Of a stretch of DNA of 64,000 bases, positions 17,474 through 26,915 are shown one piece after another (positions within the stretch are counted from its first letter, which is position 1; each line of letters starts with the position of its first letter). The DNA is from Actibacterium ureilyticum (GTDB taxonomy: Bacteria; Pseudomonadota; Alphaproteobacteria; Rhodobacterales; Rhodobacteraceae): NCBI RefSeq assembly GCF_002285435.1, contig NZ_NSBT01000037.1, positions 868,001 to 932,000 of the forward strand. The letters are read 5' to 3'. The position numbers and the translations under genes were made by a program. The notes under the pieces are model-generated. The model saw only the letters and a list, made by a program, of their open reading frames with translations, was not told the origin of the DNA and made no database searches.

Positions 17474-18277
17474 ATGGACGGGCTGCAGGCAATCGGCGAA
17501 CGGCGTTTCGGGGCGGTGAACTGGCTGGGCCTAGCGACATTGGCCAGCCGCGAGGTCCGCCGGTTCCTGGCGGTCTGGACCCAGACGCTGGCTGCGCCGC
17601 TGGTGACCGCCGGGCTGTTCCTGGCGGTGTTTTCGCTGGCCATCGGCCCGGCGCGGGGGCCGGTCATGGGCGTGCCCTTCGTCAACTTCCTGATGCCGGG
17701 CATCCTGATGATGACGGTGATCCAGAACGCCTTTGCCAATACCTCGTCCTCGATGGTGATTTCCAAGGTACAGGGCAATATCGTCGACACGCTGATGCCG
17801 CCGTTGTCGCCGCTGGAAATGGTGCTGGGCTATGTCGCGGGCGGCGTGGCGCGCGGCGTGGTGGTGGCGCTTGCCATCGGGTTGGTGATGGTGGTGGTGC
17901 TTGGCGGGGGCATCGCGCATCCGCTCTGGGCGCTGTGCTTTGTGCTGCTGGGCGCCACGATGATGAGCCTGGCCGGGCTGGCCGCCGGGATATTCGCCAA
18001 CAAGTTCGACCAGATGGCCGCGATCACCAATTTCGTCGTCACGCCGCTCAGCTTCCTGTCGGGGACGTTCTATTCGGTGGAAAACCTGCCGCCCGCGATG
18101 CAGACAATCACCCACTTCAACCCGGTCTTCTATCTGATCGACGGGCTGCGCTTTGGCATGATCGGGCAATCCGACAGCACGCCATGGCTGGGGCTGGCGG
18201 TGTGCGGGGCAACCTGCGCGGCGGTGGCGCTGCTGTGCTGGGCGATGTTCCGGCGCGGATACCGGCTGAAATCCTGA
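17474..18277 (+). CDS. ABC-2 type transporter permease
   Basis: 267-aa inner-membrane protein with six predicted helices and the ABC-2 signature region FLSGTFYSVENLPPAMQTIT...NPVFYLIDGLRFGMIG, as in the YadH/NodJ group. The matching ATPase subunit is not adjacent: the next gene is argD and upstream is gcrA on the other strand. The ATPase must therefore be encoded elsewhere, and the substrate (lipid, polysaccharide or drug) is unknown. AGGAGG at 17461-17466 lies ahead of the ATG. Confidence 0.85.
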   Translation: MDGLQAIGERRFGAVNWLGLATLASREVRRFLAVWTQTLAAPLVTAGLFLAVFSLAIGPARGPVMGVPFVNFLMPGILMMTVIQNAFANTSSSMVISKVQGNIVDTLMPPLSPLEMVLGYVAGGVARGVVVALAIGLVMVVVLGGGIAHPLWALCFVLLGATMMSLAGLAAGIFANKFDQMAAITNFVVTPLSFLSGTFYSVENLPPAMQTITHFNPVFYLIDGLRFGMIGQSDSTPWLGLAVCGATCAAVALLCWAMFRRGYRLKS

Positions 18278-18475
18278 CAAGCCACTGGACAGACCCGGGC
18301 GGCTGGGGTAAGGCGGTTTCATGATCACGCGCCCCCATATCGCCCCTTCGCGACGCCGACGCACCCGCGCCTGACGCCTGATCCCGCGTGCCCGGCACGC
18401 AAAACCCCCTTAAATCATTGACTTGCCCCTGCGCCTTTGGCACCAATCGGGGCTCTGACACCCAAGGATTTCACC

Positions 18476-19657
18476 ATGATCCCGTCCGTTCTGCCGACCT
18501 ATTCCCGCGCGCCGCTCAGCTTTGTCAGCGGCGAAGGCTGCTGGCTGCAGGCCGCCGACGGGCGACGCTTTCTGGACCTGGGCGCCGGGATCGCGGTGAA
18601 CGCGCTTGGCCATGCCAATCCCGAGCTGATCGCCGCGCTGACCGATCAGGCGGGCAAGATCTGGCACCTGTCCAACCTCTATGAGATCCCCGAACAAAAG
18701 GCACTGGCCGACGCGCTGGTCGCGGCGACCTTTGCCGACACCGTCTTTTTCACCAATTCCGGCACGGAAAGCTGCGAGCTGGCGGTCAAGATGGCCCGCA
18801 AATACTGGTACGAAAAGGGCCAGCCCGACCGCACCGGGATCGTGACGTTTTCGGGCGCGTTTCACGGCCGGTCTTCGGCCGCCATCGCGGCGGCAGGATC
18901 GGAAAAGATGGTCAAGGGCTTCGGTCCGCTTCTGCCCGGCTTCACCCATCTGGACTTCGGCGACCTGACCGCGCTGGAAGAGGTTCTGAAAGACCCCACT
19001 ATCGGCGCGGTGATGATCGAACCGATCCAGGGCGAAGGCGGCATTCGCGCCGTGTCCGACACGGACCTGCAAAAGATCCGGGCGCTTTGCGACGACGCGG
19101 GCGCGCTTCTGATCCTGGACGAGGTGCAATGCGGGATGGGCCGGACCGGGCGCCTTTTTGCACATGAATGGGCGGGCATAACGCCCGACATCATGATGGT
19201 GGCCAAGGGCATCGGCGGCGGCTTCCCGCTGGGCGCGGTGCTGGCCACCGAAACCGCGGCCAGCGGCATGACCGCAGGCACCCATGGCTCGACCTATGGC
19301 GGCAACCCGCTGGGCTGCGCCGTGGGGCTGAAAGTGACCCAGATCGTCAGCGACCCCGATTTCCTGGCCGATGTGAATCGCAAGGCCGGACTGTTCCGGC
19401 AAAAGCTCGAAGGCCTGATCGCCGCCCATCCCGCCATCTTCGAAGAGGTCCGCGGCACCGGCCTGATCCTGGGGCTGAAATGCAAGGTCCCGAACACCGA
19501 TGTGGTCAAGGCCGGCTATGACGCCGAACTGCTGACCGTTCCGGCCGCCGACAACGTCATCCGCCTGCTGCCCGCGCTGAACATCCCCGACGTCGATATC
19601 GCCACCGCGATCGACCGTCTGGACGCAGCCGCGCGCAGCCTGGAAACCGCCACCTGA
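18476..19657 (+). CDS. argD: Acetylornithine aminotransferase
   Basis: 393-aa class III PLP aminotransferase of arginine synthesis, converting N-acetylglutamate semialdehyde to acetylornithine; it may also act on succinyl-diaminopimelate. Motifs: FTNSGTESCELAVKMARKYW, ILDEVQCGMGRTG and the PLP lysine K244 in MMVAKGIGGGFPLGAV. The ATG at 18476 has AAGGA 7 bases upstream. It forms a two-gene unit with argF, separated by a GC-rich hairpin region. Confidence 0.95.
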   Translation: MIPSVLPTYSRAPLSFVSGEGCWLQAADGRRFLDLGAGIAVNALGHANPELIAALTDQAGKIWHLSNLYEIPEQKALADALVAATFADTVFFTNSGTESCELAVKMARKYWYEKGQPDRTGIVTFSGAFHGRSSAAIAAAGSEKMVKGFGPLLPGFTHLDFGDLTALEEVLKDPTIGAVMIEPIQGEGGIRAVSDTDLQKIRALCDDAGALLILDEVQCGMGRTGRLFAHEWAGITPDIMMVAKGIGGGFPLGAVLATETAASGMTAGTHGSTYGGNPLGCAVGLKVTQIVSDPDFLADVNRKAGLFRQKLEGLIAAHPAIFEEVRGTGLILGLKCKVPNTDVVKAGYDAELLTVPAADNVIRLLPALNIPDVDIATAIDRLDAAARSLETAT

Positions 19658-19658
19658 A

Positions 19659-19680
19659 TTCATTGTTCCGCAAATACTCC
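19659..19680 (-). repeat. Dispersed intergenic repeat, copy 1 (AACAATGAA type)
   Basis: Read on minus: core GGAGTATTTGCGG followed by AACAATGAA. It starts 2 bp after the argD stop and abuts the hairpins before argF. Same core and tail as the copies at 20735 and 37230. Confidence 0.7.
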
Positions 19681-19686
19681 GGGGGA

Positions 19687-19723
19687 GTCCCGGACCCCGG
19701 TCCGGGACGGGGGCAGCGCCCCC
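19687..19723 (+). promoter_or_regulatory. Double hairpin between argD and argF
   Basis: Perfect 10-bp stem GTCCCGGACC (19687-19696) with GGTCCGGGAC (19699-19708). It is immediately followed by a 6-bp stem GGGGGC (19709-19714) with GCCCCC (19718-19723). No U-tract follows, so it is more likely an RNA-stability or partial-attenuation element than a full terminator. Confidence 0.5.
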
Positions 19724-19750
19724 TTCCCCACCCAGAAGAAAGTTCCGCCG

Positions 19751-20677
19751 ATGCAGCATTTCCTCGACATCAACGCAACCGACCCTGCCGCCCTGCGGGA
19801 TATGATCGACAGCGCCCGCCGAATGAAAGTGGCCCGCGCCGGCCGTCCCAAGGGCACGCCCGATGACGACCAGCCGCTGGCCGGTCACATGGTTGCGCTG
19901 ATCTTCGAAAAACCCTCGACCCGGACCCGCGTCAGCTTCGACGTGGGCGTGCGCCAGATGGGCGGGCAGACCATGGTGCTTTCGGGCGCGGACATGCAGC
20001 TGGGTCACGGCGAAACCATCGCCGACACCGCACGCGTGCTGTCCCGCTATGTCGACCTGATCATGATCCGCACGTTCGAGGAACAGACCCTGCTGGAAAT
20101 GGCCGAATATGCCGACGTGCCGGTGATTAACGGGCTGACCAACCGCACCCACCCCTGTCAGATCATGGCCGATATCCTGACATTCGAGGAACATCGCGGC
20201 CCCATCGCGGGCAAGAAGGTCGTCTGGTCGGGTGACGGCAACAACGTCTTTGCCAGCTTCGCCCATGCCGCCGGGCAATTCGGGTTCGACCTGACCTTTA
20301 CCGGCCCGCCGACACTGGACCCCGAACAGGGCTTCGTCGAGGAAGCCCGCGCCAAGGGCGTCACGGTCGAGATCGTGCGTGATCCCGTGAAGGCCGTCTC
20401 TGGCGCCGATCTGGTCGTGACCGACACCTGGGTCAGCATGCACGACCCGCAATCGGCCCGCGAACGGCGCCACAACCAGCTGCGCCCCTATCAGGTGAAC
20501 GAAGAACTGATGCGCCATGCCAAGCGTGACGCGCTGTTCATGCACTGCCTGCCCGCGCATCGCGATGACGAGGCGACGAGCGCGGTGATGGACGGCCCGC
20601 ATTCGGTGATCTTCGACGAGGCCGAAAACCGTCTGCATGCGCAGAAGGCCATCATGCGGTGGTGTCTGGGCGTCTGA
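19751..20677 (+). CDS. argF: Ornithine carbamoyltransferase
   Basis: 308-aa cytosolic enzyme forming citrulline from ornithine and carbamoyl phosphate. Carbamoyl-phosphate motif STRTR (56-60) within [19 protein letters not shown] motif in [11 protein letters not shown]; ornithine-binding HCLPAHR with the catalytic Cys near the C-terminus. Length is normal for the anabolic enzyme. Same strand and pathway as argD. Confidence 0.97.
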   Translation: MQHFLDINATDPAALRDMIDSARRMKVARAGRPKGTPDDDQPLAGHMVALIFEKPSTRTRVSFDVGVRQMGGQTMVLSGADMQLGHGETIADTARVLSRYVDLIMIRTFEEQTLLEMAEYADVPVINGLTNRTHPCQIMADILTFEEHRGPIAGKKVVWSGDGNNVFASFAHAAGQFGFDLTFTGPPTLDPEQGFVEEARAKGVTVEIVRDPVKAVSGADLVVTDTWVSMHDPQSARERRHNQLRPYQVNEELMRHAKRDALFMHCLPAHRDDEATSAVMDGPHSVIFDEAENRLHAQKAIMRWCLGV

Positions 20678-20710
20678 TCCCCGGGGCAATGGCGTGAAAC
20701 CTGTCGCGGG

Positions 20711-20728
20711 CCGGGGGCCAGCCCCCGG
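20711..20728. terminator. GC-rich hairpin after argF
   Basis: Perfect palindrome CCGGGGGC-CA-GCCCCCGG 33 bp past the argF stop, followed by the repeat copy whose TATTTTT could serve as a distant U-tract. Possible terminator for the arg unit. Confidence 0.45.
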
Positions 20729-20734
20729 ACCCCC

Positions 20735-20757
20735 GGAGTATTTTTGGGAACAATGAA
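20735..20757 (+). repeat. Dispersed intergenic repeat, copy 2 (AACAATGAA type)
   Basis: Core GGAGTATTTTTGGG then AACAATGAA, directly after the palindrome at 20711-20728. It lies in the convergent gap between argF and mcmA. Confidence 0.7.
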
Positions 20758-20849
20758 AGCCAAGGGGCGCCCGCCCGGGCGCGATGCGCTCGGGCCGTGC
20801 CTGTCCGGTCCCTTGTGGCCCGGACAGGCGCGCCCCCGGCTTGGCCCTA

Positions 20850-22982
20850 TCAGGCGGCGCGTTCGTCGCGGATCAGTTTCAGGATATCCTGTGCCGCCTT
20901 GGGGATGTTCGTGCCGGGGCCGAAGATCGCCTTGACCCCGTTCCTGTAAAGGAAATCGTAGTCCTGCTGCGGGATCACCCCGCCGCAGATCACGATGATA
21001 TCGCCCGCGCCGGCTTCTTTCAGCGCCTGAACCAGTTTCGGCGCAAGGGTCTTGTGACCCGCCGCCTGGCTGGAAATGCCGATCACGTGCACGTCGTTGT
21101 CGACGGCGTCCTGCGCGGCCTCTTCCGGGGTTTGGAACAGCGGGCCCACATCGACATCGAAGCCGATATCGGCAAAGGCGGTGGCGATCACCTTGGCACC
21201 GCGGTCATGGCCGTCCTGGCCCATCTTGACCACCAGCATACGCGGGCGGCGGCCTTCGGCCTCGGCGAAATCCTCGACCGATTTCTGGATCGCGGCGAAA
21301 TCGTCATCGCCTTCGTAGGCTGCGCCGTAAACCCCGGCCAGCGTTTTCACCTCGGCCCGGTGACGACCGAATTCCTTTTCCATTGCCATGGAGATTTCTC
21401 CGACAGATGCGCGGGCGCGCGCGGCCTCCACCGCGGCCTCCAGCAGGTTGCCTCCCTGGGCGGCGCGGCGGGTCAACTCGTCGAGCGCGGCCTGACAGGC
21501 GGCCTCGTCGCGGGTGGCCCGCATCTTGTCCAGCCGCGCGATCTGCGCCTCGCGCACGGCCACGTTGTCGACATCCAGGATGTCGATCGGATCTTCCTTG
21601 TCCAGGCGGTACTTGTTCACGCCCACGATCACCTCGTCGCCGCGGTCGATCATCGCCTGGCGGCGGGCGGCGGATTCCTCGATCCGCAGCTTGGGCATGC
21701 CGCTGGCCACGGCCTTGGTCATGCCGCCCATCTCCTCGACCTCTTCGATCAGGGCCCAGGCTTTTTCGGCCAGCTCGGCAGTCAGGCTTTCGACGTAGTA
21801 GCTGCCCGCCAGCGGGTCGACGACATTGGTGATGCCGGTTTCTTCCTGCAGGATCAGCTGGGTGTTGCGCGCGATCCGGGCCGAGAATTCGGTGGGCAGC
21901 GCGATCGCCTCGTCCAGCGCGTTGGTGTGCAGCGACTGCGTGCCGCCCAGGGCCGCCGCCATCGCCTCGTACGCGGTTCGGACGACGTTGTTATAGGGGT
22001 CCTGCTCCTGCAAGGACACGCCGCTGGTCTGGCAGTGGGTGCGCAGCATCTTGGAGCGGTCGGATTTCGCGTCGAACTCGGTCATGATGCGATGCCACAG
22101 CTGGCGCGCGGCACGCAGTTTGGCGGCCTCCATGAAGAAGTTCATGCCGATGGCAAAGAAGAACGACAGCCGGCCCGCGAACTTGTCGACATCCATGCCC
22201 GCATTGATCGCCGCGCGCACATATTCGCGCCCGTCGGCCAGGGTATAGGCGAGCTCCTGCACCAGGTTCGCACCGGCTTCCTGCATGTGGTAGCCGGAAA
22301 TCGAGATGCTGTTGAACTTGGGCATCTCATTGGACGTGTATTCGATGATATCCGAGATGATCCGCATCGACGGTTCGGGCGGATAGATATAGGTGTTGCG
22401 GACCATGAACTCTTTCAGAATGTCGTTCTGAATGGTCCCCGACAGCACGCTGCGGTCATGGCCCTGTTCCTCGCCCGTGACGATGAAATTGGCCAGGATC
22501 GGGATCACCGCGCCGTTCATGGTCATCGACACGCTGACCTTGTCCAGCGGGATGCCGTCGAACAGGATCTTCATGTCCTCGACACTGTCGATGGCCACGC
22601 CGGCCTTGCCGACATCGCCCACGACGCGGGGATGGTCGCTGTCATAGCCCCGGTGCGTGGCCAGATCGAAAGCGACCGAGACGCCCTGTTGCCCGGCGGC
22701 CAGCGCCTTGCGGTAAAAGGCGTTCGATTCCTCGGCCGTGGAGAAGCCCGCGTACTGGCGGATCGTCCAGGGGCGGCCAGCATACATCGTGGCCTTGACC
22801 CCACGGGTGAAGGGGCCGAACCCCGGCACCTCGCCCATTTGCGGCAGCCCCGCCACGTCATCCTCGGTATAGAGCGGCTTGACCTTAATGCCTTCGAGCG
22901 TTTCCCAGGTCAGATCCTCCAGCGGGCGGCCCCGCAATTCCTTGGCGGCCAGGTCGGCCCATTTGTCTGTCTTGTCACTCAT
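20850..22982 (-). CDS. mcmA: Methylmalonyl-CoA mutase, large adenosylcobalamin-dependent subunit
   Basis: 710 aa. Converts (R)-methylmalonyl-CoA to succinyl-CoA. The TIM-barrel acyl-CoA domain covers ~1-550 ([32 protein letters not shown]). The C-terminal B12-binding domain has the base-off His motif DGHDRG at 590-595 (His592), followed by [12 protein letters not shown]. The length fits the homodimeric/ScpA type. It is the last step of the propionyl-CoA pathway whose carboxylase genes lie next door. No TTTGCAAA site was seen in its own promoter gap. Confidence 0.96.
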   Translation of the reverse strand: MSDKTDKWADLAAKELRGRPLEDLTWETLEGIKVKPLYTEDDVAGLPQMGEVPGFGPFTRGVKATMYAGRPWTIRQYAGFSTAEESNAFYRKALAAGQQGVSVAFDLATHRGYDSDHPRVVGDVGKAGVAIDSVEDMKILFDGIPLDKVSVSMTMNGAVIPILANFIVTGEEQGHDRSVLSGTIQNDILKEFMVRNTYIYPPEPSMRIISDIIEYTSNEMPKFNSISISGYHMQEAGANLVQELAYTLADGREYVRAAINAGMDVDKFAGRLSFFFAIGMNFFMEAAKLRAARQLWHRIMTEFDAKSDRSKMLRTHCQTSGVSLQEQDPYNNVVRTAYEAMAAALGGTQSLHTNALDEAIALPTEFSARIARNTQLILQEETGITNVVDPLAGSYYVESLTAELAEKAWALIEEVEEMGGMTKAVASGMPKLRIEESAARRQAMIDRGDEVIVGVNKYRLDKEDPIDILDVDNVAVREAQIARLDKMRATRDEAACQAALDELTRRAAQGGNLLEAAVEAARARASVGEISMAMEKEFGRHRAEVKTLAGVYGAAYEGDDDFAAIQKSVEDFAEAEGRRPRMLVVKMGQDGHDRGAKVIATAFADIGFDVDVGPLFQTPEEAAQDAVDNDVHVIGISSQAAGHKTLAPKLVQALKEAGAGDIIVICGGVIPQQDYDFLYRNGVKAIFGPGTNIPKAAQDILKLIRDERAA

Positions 22983-23078
22983 CTGGCTGGTCCTTTTTCA
23001 AGCCGGTCGCCCTGGGCGGCACGGATGGTCTTCGCAATCCTCTGAACAGCGCCTATATCTTGCTGAGCAGGAGGTATC

Positions 23079-23549
23079 ATGAGGCAATTGCTGCTAATTC
23101 TGGGGCTGATCGCCCTGCCCGCCCTGGGCTGGGCGACGGATGCCGGGCCAAAGGCGGCGGTTGCAGCGTGGCAGGCCGAGCCGGGCGCGGTTCTGACCGC
23201 CGATGGGATCGCGCTGGACGATTTCCACTGGCTGGCCCGTCCGGTCGTCGTGTTCGCCGACAGCCCCGCCGATCCGCGTTTCATCGAACAGATGGAGCTG
23301 TTGACCCGGCGCATCGACGAGCTGGTCGTGCGCGATGTGGTGGTGATCACCGACACCGATCCGGCGGCGCGATCCGCGCTGCGGCAGAAACTGCGGCCGC
23401 GAGGGTTCATGCTGGCGCTGATCGGCAAGGATGGCGGCGTAGCCCTGCGCAAGCCCCTGCCTTGGGATGTGCGCGAGCTGAGCCGGGTCATCGACAAGAT
23501 GCCGCTGCGCCAACAGGAAATCCGCGAACGCCCCCGGATCGGGCAATAG
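23079..23549 (+). CDS. DUF4174 secreted protein
   Basis: 156 aa with a signal peptide MRQLLLILGLIALPALGWA. The mature part has a thioredoxin-fold-like pattern (RPVVVFADSPADPRFIEQ; RDVVVITDTDPAARS; GFMLALIGKDGGVALRK) that matches DUF4174. It has no CXXC, so it is unlikely to be a thiol redox enzyme. It is divergent from mcmA and convergent with pccA. The ribosome site AGGAGG lies just upstream of the ATG. Confidence 0.75.
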   Translation: MRQLLLILGLIALPALGWATDAGPKAAVAAWQAEPGAVLTADGIALDDFHWLARPVVVFADSPADPRFIEQMELLTRRIDELVVRDVVVITDTDPAARSALRQKLRPRGFMLALIGKDGGVALRKPLPWDVRELSRVIDKMPLRQQEIRERPRIGQ

Positions 23550-23642
23550 CGCCCCCCGCCCACCGGCATCGGATGGATCCCGTGGGACCCATCGCAGGGG
23601 TCGCAACCCGGCCGGTGATATATGGGGGCGCCGATCATCGGG

Positions 23643-25688
23643 TTATTCGAACTCCATGATCACTTCGTCGACGGCCAGGCTGTCGCCCGCGCCGGCGTTG
23701 ATCTTGGTCACGATGGCCTTCTTCTCGGCGCGCAGGATGTTTTCCATCTTCATCGCCTCGATGGTGCAGAGCGCCTGGCCCTCCTGGACCTCTTGCCCGA
23801 CTTCGACATCGACCTTCACCACCAGGCCCGGCATCGGGCACAGCAGCATCTTCGACGTATCAGGCGGCAGCTTTTCGGGCATCAACGCGGCCAGTTCGGC
23901 CTGGCGCGGGCTGAAGACCTGAACCTTGAGGTCCGCGCCGCGCGTGCGCAGGCGGTAGCCGCCCGTGGCCTTGCCCACCTTCAGCACCAGCGGTTCGCCG
24001 TCGATATCCAGACGTGCCAGGCTGTCGCCCGGCGTCCAGTCCGACGTGATCCGCAGCTTGCCGCCATCCTTGAACACGACGGTCGAGCCGTCATGGTCGG
24101 CCTCGACCGTGACGGGGAAGCTGTGGCCTTGCAGCAGGACCACCCATTCGCTGCCGACATGGCGTTCGTGGTTGTCCATCCGGCCCGACACGCGGGTGCG
24201 GCGGATCTCGGCCACGCGGTACATCGCGGCGGCGGCGGCGGCCACACGGCGCAGATCATCTTCGTCCAGGGTCACGCCCTCGAACCCTTCGGGGTATTCT
24301 TCGGCGATGAAGGCGGTGGTCATGTCGCCCGAGATGAATTTGGGATGATCCATCACCGCCGACAGGAACGGCAGGTTGTGACCGATGCCTTCGACCTCGA
24401 AACTGTCCAGCGCGACGCGCATCGCCTCGATCGCCTGTTCGCGGGTCGGCGCCCAGGTGCAGAGCTTGGCGATCATCGGGTCGTAATACATGCTGATCTC
24501 GCCGCCCTCGAAGACGCCGGTATCGTTGCGCACCGCGGCCGCCCCGCTGGGCGCCTTGCCCTGCCATTTGTCATTGACCAGCAACGGACCGGCGGCGATT
24601 TCCGCAGGCGGGCGGTACCGGGTCAGACGACCGATTGACGGCAGGAACCCGCGATAGGGATCTTCGGCGTAAAGCCGGTTTTCGATCGCCCAGCCGGTCA
24701 GCTTCACATCGTCCTGCGTCATGCTCAGCGGCTCGCCATTGGCCACGCGGATCATCTGTTCGACCAGGTCGACGCCGGTGATCAGTTCCGTCACCGGGTG
24801 TTCCACCTGAAGCCGGGTGTTCATTTCCAGAAAATAGAAATTCTTCGACCCATCGACGATGAATTCCACCGTGCCCGCGCTGGTATACCCAACAGCCTTG
24901 GCCAGGGCGACGGCCTGTTCGCCCATCGCCTTGCGGGTGGCTTCGTCCAGGAACGGGCTCGGGGCCTCTTCCACCACTTTCTGGTTGCGGCGCTGGATCG
25001 AACATTCGCGTTCGCCCAGATAGACGCCGTTGCCATGCGCGTCGCACAGGACCTGAATTTCGATATGGCGCGGCTGGGTCACGAATTTCTCGATGAAGAT
25101 CCGGTCATCGCCGAAGCTGTTGGCGGCTTCGTTCTTCGAGCTCTGGAAGCCCTCGCGCGCCTCTTCGTCGGTCCAGGCGATGCGCATCCCCTTGCCGCCG
25201 CCCCCGGCGCTGGCCTTGATCATCACCGGATAGCCGATCTCGTTGGAGATCTTCACCGCCTCGTCGGCATCCTCGATCAGGCCCATATAGCCCGGCACGG
25301 TGCTGACCCCGGCCTCTTGCGCGATTTTCTTCGACGTGATCTTGTCGCCCATCGCCTTGATCGCGCCCTTGGGCGGGCCGACAAAGGCCACGCCTTCGGC
25401 TTCCAGCGCCTCGGCGAATTTGCTGTTCTCGGACAGGAACCCATAGCCCGGATGCACCGCCTGCGCGCCGGTCTCGCGGATGGCATCCATCACCTTGTCG
25501 ATCACGATATAGGACTGGTTGGCGGGCGGCGGGCCGATATGCACCGCCTCGTCCGCCATTTTCACATGCAGCGCCTGCTTGTCCGCGTCCGAATAGATCG
25601 CCACCGTCTGGATGCCCATCTTGCGGGCGGTCTTGATCACGCGGCACGCGATCTCGCCGCGGTTGGCGATCAGGATCTTATTGAACAT
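23643..25688 (-). CDS. pccA: Propionyl-CoA carboxylase alpha subunit (biotin carboxylase/BCCP)
   Basis: 681 aa. The N-terminal biotin carboxylase (~1-450) has MFNKILIANRGEIACRVIKT, the ATP-binding KASAGGGGKGMRI and the EMNTRLQVEHPVTE motif. A middle domain bridges to the beta subunit. The C-terminal biotinyl domain carries EAMKM with biotinyl lysine K647. Start 25688 is chosen over 25748 because GAAAGGGACATCC precedes it and the family starts there. A terminator lies upstream (25733-25776), so the promoter for pccA, or read-through from the lipoprotein gene, is of interest. Confidence 0.96.
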   Translation of the reverse strand: MFNKILIANRGEIACRVIKTARKMGIQTVAIYSDADKQALHVKMADEAVHIGPPPANQSYIVIDKVMDAIRETGAQAVHPGYGFLSENSKFAEALEAEGVAFVGPPKGAIKAMGDKITSKKIAQEAGVSTVPGYMGLIEDADEAVKISNEIGYPVMIKASAGGGGKGMRIAWTDEEAREGFQSSKNEAANSFGDDRIFIEKFVTQPRHIEIQVLCDAHGNGVYLGERECSIQRRNQKVVEEAPSPFLDEATRKAMGEQAVALAKAVGYTSAGTVEFIVDGSKNFYFLEMNTRLQVEHPVTELITGVDLVEQMIRVANGEPLSMTQDDVKLTGWAIENRLYAEDPYRGFLPSIGRLTRYRPPAEIAAGPLLVNDKWQGKAPSGAAAVRNDTGVFEGGEISMYYDPMIAKLCTWAPTREQAIEAMRVALDSFEVEGIGHNLPFLSAVMDHPKFISGDMTTAFIAEEYPEGFEGVTLDEDDLRRVAAAAAAMYRVAEIRRTRVSGRMDNHERHVGSEWVVLLQGHSFPVTVEADHDGSTVVFKDGGKLRITSDWTPGDSLARLDIDGEPLVLKVGKATGGYRLRTRGADLKVQVFSPRQAELAALMPEKLPPDTSKMLLCPMPGLVVKVDVEVGQEVQEGQALCTIEAMKMENILRAEKKAIVTKINAGAGDSLAVDEVIMEFE

Positions 25689-25732
25689 GGATGTCCCTTT
25701 CAAATTGGGCCGCGGCAGCATTCGCCTGGCCG

Positions 25733-25776
25733 AAAAAACAAAAGCCACCCTGGCGCGGCAGCGCCCGGATGGCTTT
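25733..25776 (-). terminator. Intrinsic terminator between small lipoprotein gene and pccA
   Basis: On minus: AAAGCCATCCGGGCGC, loop TGCC, GCGCCAGGGTGGCTTT, followed by TGTTTTTT. A 16-bp stem with two mismatches and a good U-tract. It sits 58 bp past the lipoprotein stop and 45 bp before pccA. Confidence 0.8.
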
Positions 25777-25834
25777 CAGATGAGGATCACGCGCCCGGCC
25801 TGTCGCCGAACAGCGCGTGAATGTCAGATCAGGT

Positions 25835-26032
25835 TCAGCAAAGCCCTGCGTCGTCGCAAAGCGCGCCGCCCGCGGCGCCGACACCGGCCCCGACAAGCAC
25901 ATTGTTTCCGGTCGAACCGGCGACAACGGCGCCTGCTGCCGCACCGGCAACGGCACGTTCGCTGTCATTGTACTGACAGCCCGCCAGGACGGCCGCGCAA
26001 CCAACCGCGACCATGAATTTGAGATACTGCAT
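25835..26032 (-). CDS. 65-aa glycine-zipper lipoprotein
   Basis: Starts MQYLKFMVAVGCAAVLAGCQ, giving a lipobox LAGC with Cys19. The rest contains a Gly/Ala-rich zipper (VAGAAAGAVVAGSTGNNVLV) typical of small outer-membrane lipoproteins, and ends CDDAGLC. The start at 26032 has AAGGAGG at ideal distance. It is followed by a strong terminator and preceded by a TTTGCAAA palindrome 58 bp upstream. Function unknown. Confidence 0.75.
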   Translation of the reverse strand: MQYLKFMVAVGCAAVLAGCQYNDSERAVAGAAAGAVVAGSTGNNVLVGAGVGAAGGALCDDAGLC

Positions 26033-26357
26033 CGTCTTCCGCCTCCTTGGGGTCGTTTTATGGAAACGATATGGGAGGGAAGATGCCGATTTGCAAAGCG
26101 AAATTCCGCCGCACCAGCCTTTTCGGCGCCGCACCGCCGATGGGGTGCGGGGGCAGAAAATTCTGGCCTGACCCGAAAAGGGCCAGACCAGAGGGAAGGG
26201 GAAGGGTAACGGTTAGTACAGGAGGGTGCGCCGCGACGCATGCAAACGACCCGCCATATGGATACAGTGTCGAAGAATTGTTGCCGAGAAAAGCACAAAT
26301 AAAACATTTCTGCAGAATGAGCCATTTTTCGCCTAAAGCGGGTATTGCACAGCAGAA
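26033..26357. other. 325-bp intergenic region upstream of the small lipoprotein gene
   Basis: Contains the TTTGCAAA palindrome at 26090-26097. The stretch near 26265-26345 is AT-richer than its surroundings (AAGCACAAATAAAACATTTC). No convincing ORF, tRNA or strong terminator was seen. Confidence 0.5.
26090..26097. promoter_or_regulatory. TTTGCAAA palindrome, candidate PccR site 1
   Basis: Exact 8-bp palindrome 58 bp upstream of the 65-aa lipoprotein start. Identical to the sites in front of pccB and pccR. TTTGCAAA is the motif I recall for PccR in Rhodobacter sphaeroides. Confidence 0.5.
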
Positions 26358-26717
26358 TCATGCCAAGCCCCCACGGTCGATCAGACCCGGGAATGATTCT
26401 TCGACCGCGTCGGGATCGATTCGCAGCAACGCGTCGTAACTGGCTGGATCAAAAGCCTCTTCCACCGCCAGCACCTCGCGCCCAAAGAGCCATGACAGGC
26501 GCCCCGCATCGAGGTTTCCGCGCTCGAACGGCTCGGGTCCGAAATACTCCCACAGCGCGAGCAGGAAGCCTTCGTCGGCGCGCCGGTCAGCGGGGCGGCG
26601 ATCGGCATAACGGGCACGCGCGACCAGCGGCGTGGCGCCTTCCTTGTTCGCGCGGCGGATGGTGAATTGGTAATCTGTACCGGGCAAACGGCCAGGGAAA
26701 CCCCTGTGTTTTAACAT
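26358..26717 (-). CDS. Conserved hypothetical protein, 119 aa
   Basis: Cytosolic, with no signal peptide. Includes DYQFTIRRANKEGATPLVAR and LLALWEYFGPEPFERGNLDA, ending PGLIDRGGLA. No family recognised. Codon use matches neighbours, and it is co-directional with the pcc genes between two small lipoprotein genes. Confidence 0.55.
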   Translation of the reverse strand: MLKHRGFPGRLPGTDYQFTIRRANKEGATPLVARARYADRRPADRRADEGFLLALWEYFGPEPFERGNLDAGRLSWLFGREVLAVEEAFDPASYDALLRIDPDAVEESFPGLIDRGGLA

Positions 26718-26780
26718 TGCGCGCCCTCCCCGGTCCGGGGCGCGGTGTTCGGGGCGGGCAGAGCCCGCCCCGAAAAATGC

Positions 26781-26915
26781 TTACTTGTATTTGCCGGTGT
26801 AGACGGGCTCTTCCGTGACGGGCTCGACATACACAACTTCTTCTTCCTGCTGGGCACAGGCCGACAGGAAACCGACAAACGACAGGGCGATGAGTGCCTT
26901 GAAGGTGTTCGACAT
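26781..26915 (-). CDS. 44-aa micro-lipoprotein
   Basis: Starts MSNTFKALIALSFVGFLSAC with a lipobox LSAC at Cys20. The mature 25 residues are acidic and contain EEEVVYVEPVTEEPVYTG. The ATG at 26913-26915 is preceded by AGAGGA. It belongs to the class of very short lipoproteins often missed by annotation. It is co-directional in the pcc locus; role unknown. Confidence 0.65.
   Translation of the reverse strand: MSNTFKALIALSFVGFLSACAQQEEEVVYVEPVTEEPVYTGKYK

Noticed and set aside
18419-18447. TTGACT box as an argD promoter
   Set aside because: The -10 position reads ACCAAT and is too far from consensus to call.
18410-20689. 759-codon open frame on minus
   Set aside because: Shadow of argD and argF on plus.
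20784-23045. 753-codon open frame on plus
   Set aside because: Complement of mcmA, whose motifs are unmistakable on minus.
23550-23642. Terminator between the DUF4174 gene and pccA
   Set aside because: Several short complementary blocks exist but no single good stem with a U-tract.
26541-26562. AAATACTCC near 26551 as a seventh repeat copy
   Set aside because: Lies inside the 119-aa coding sequence and lacks both tails.
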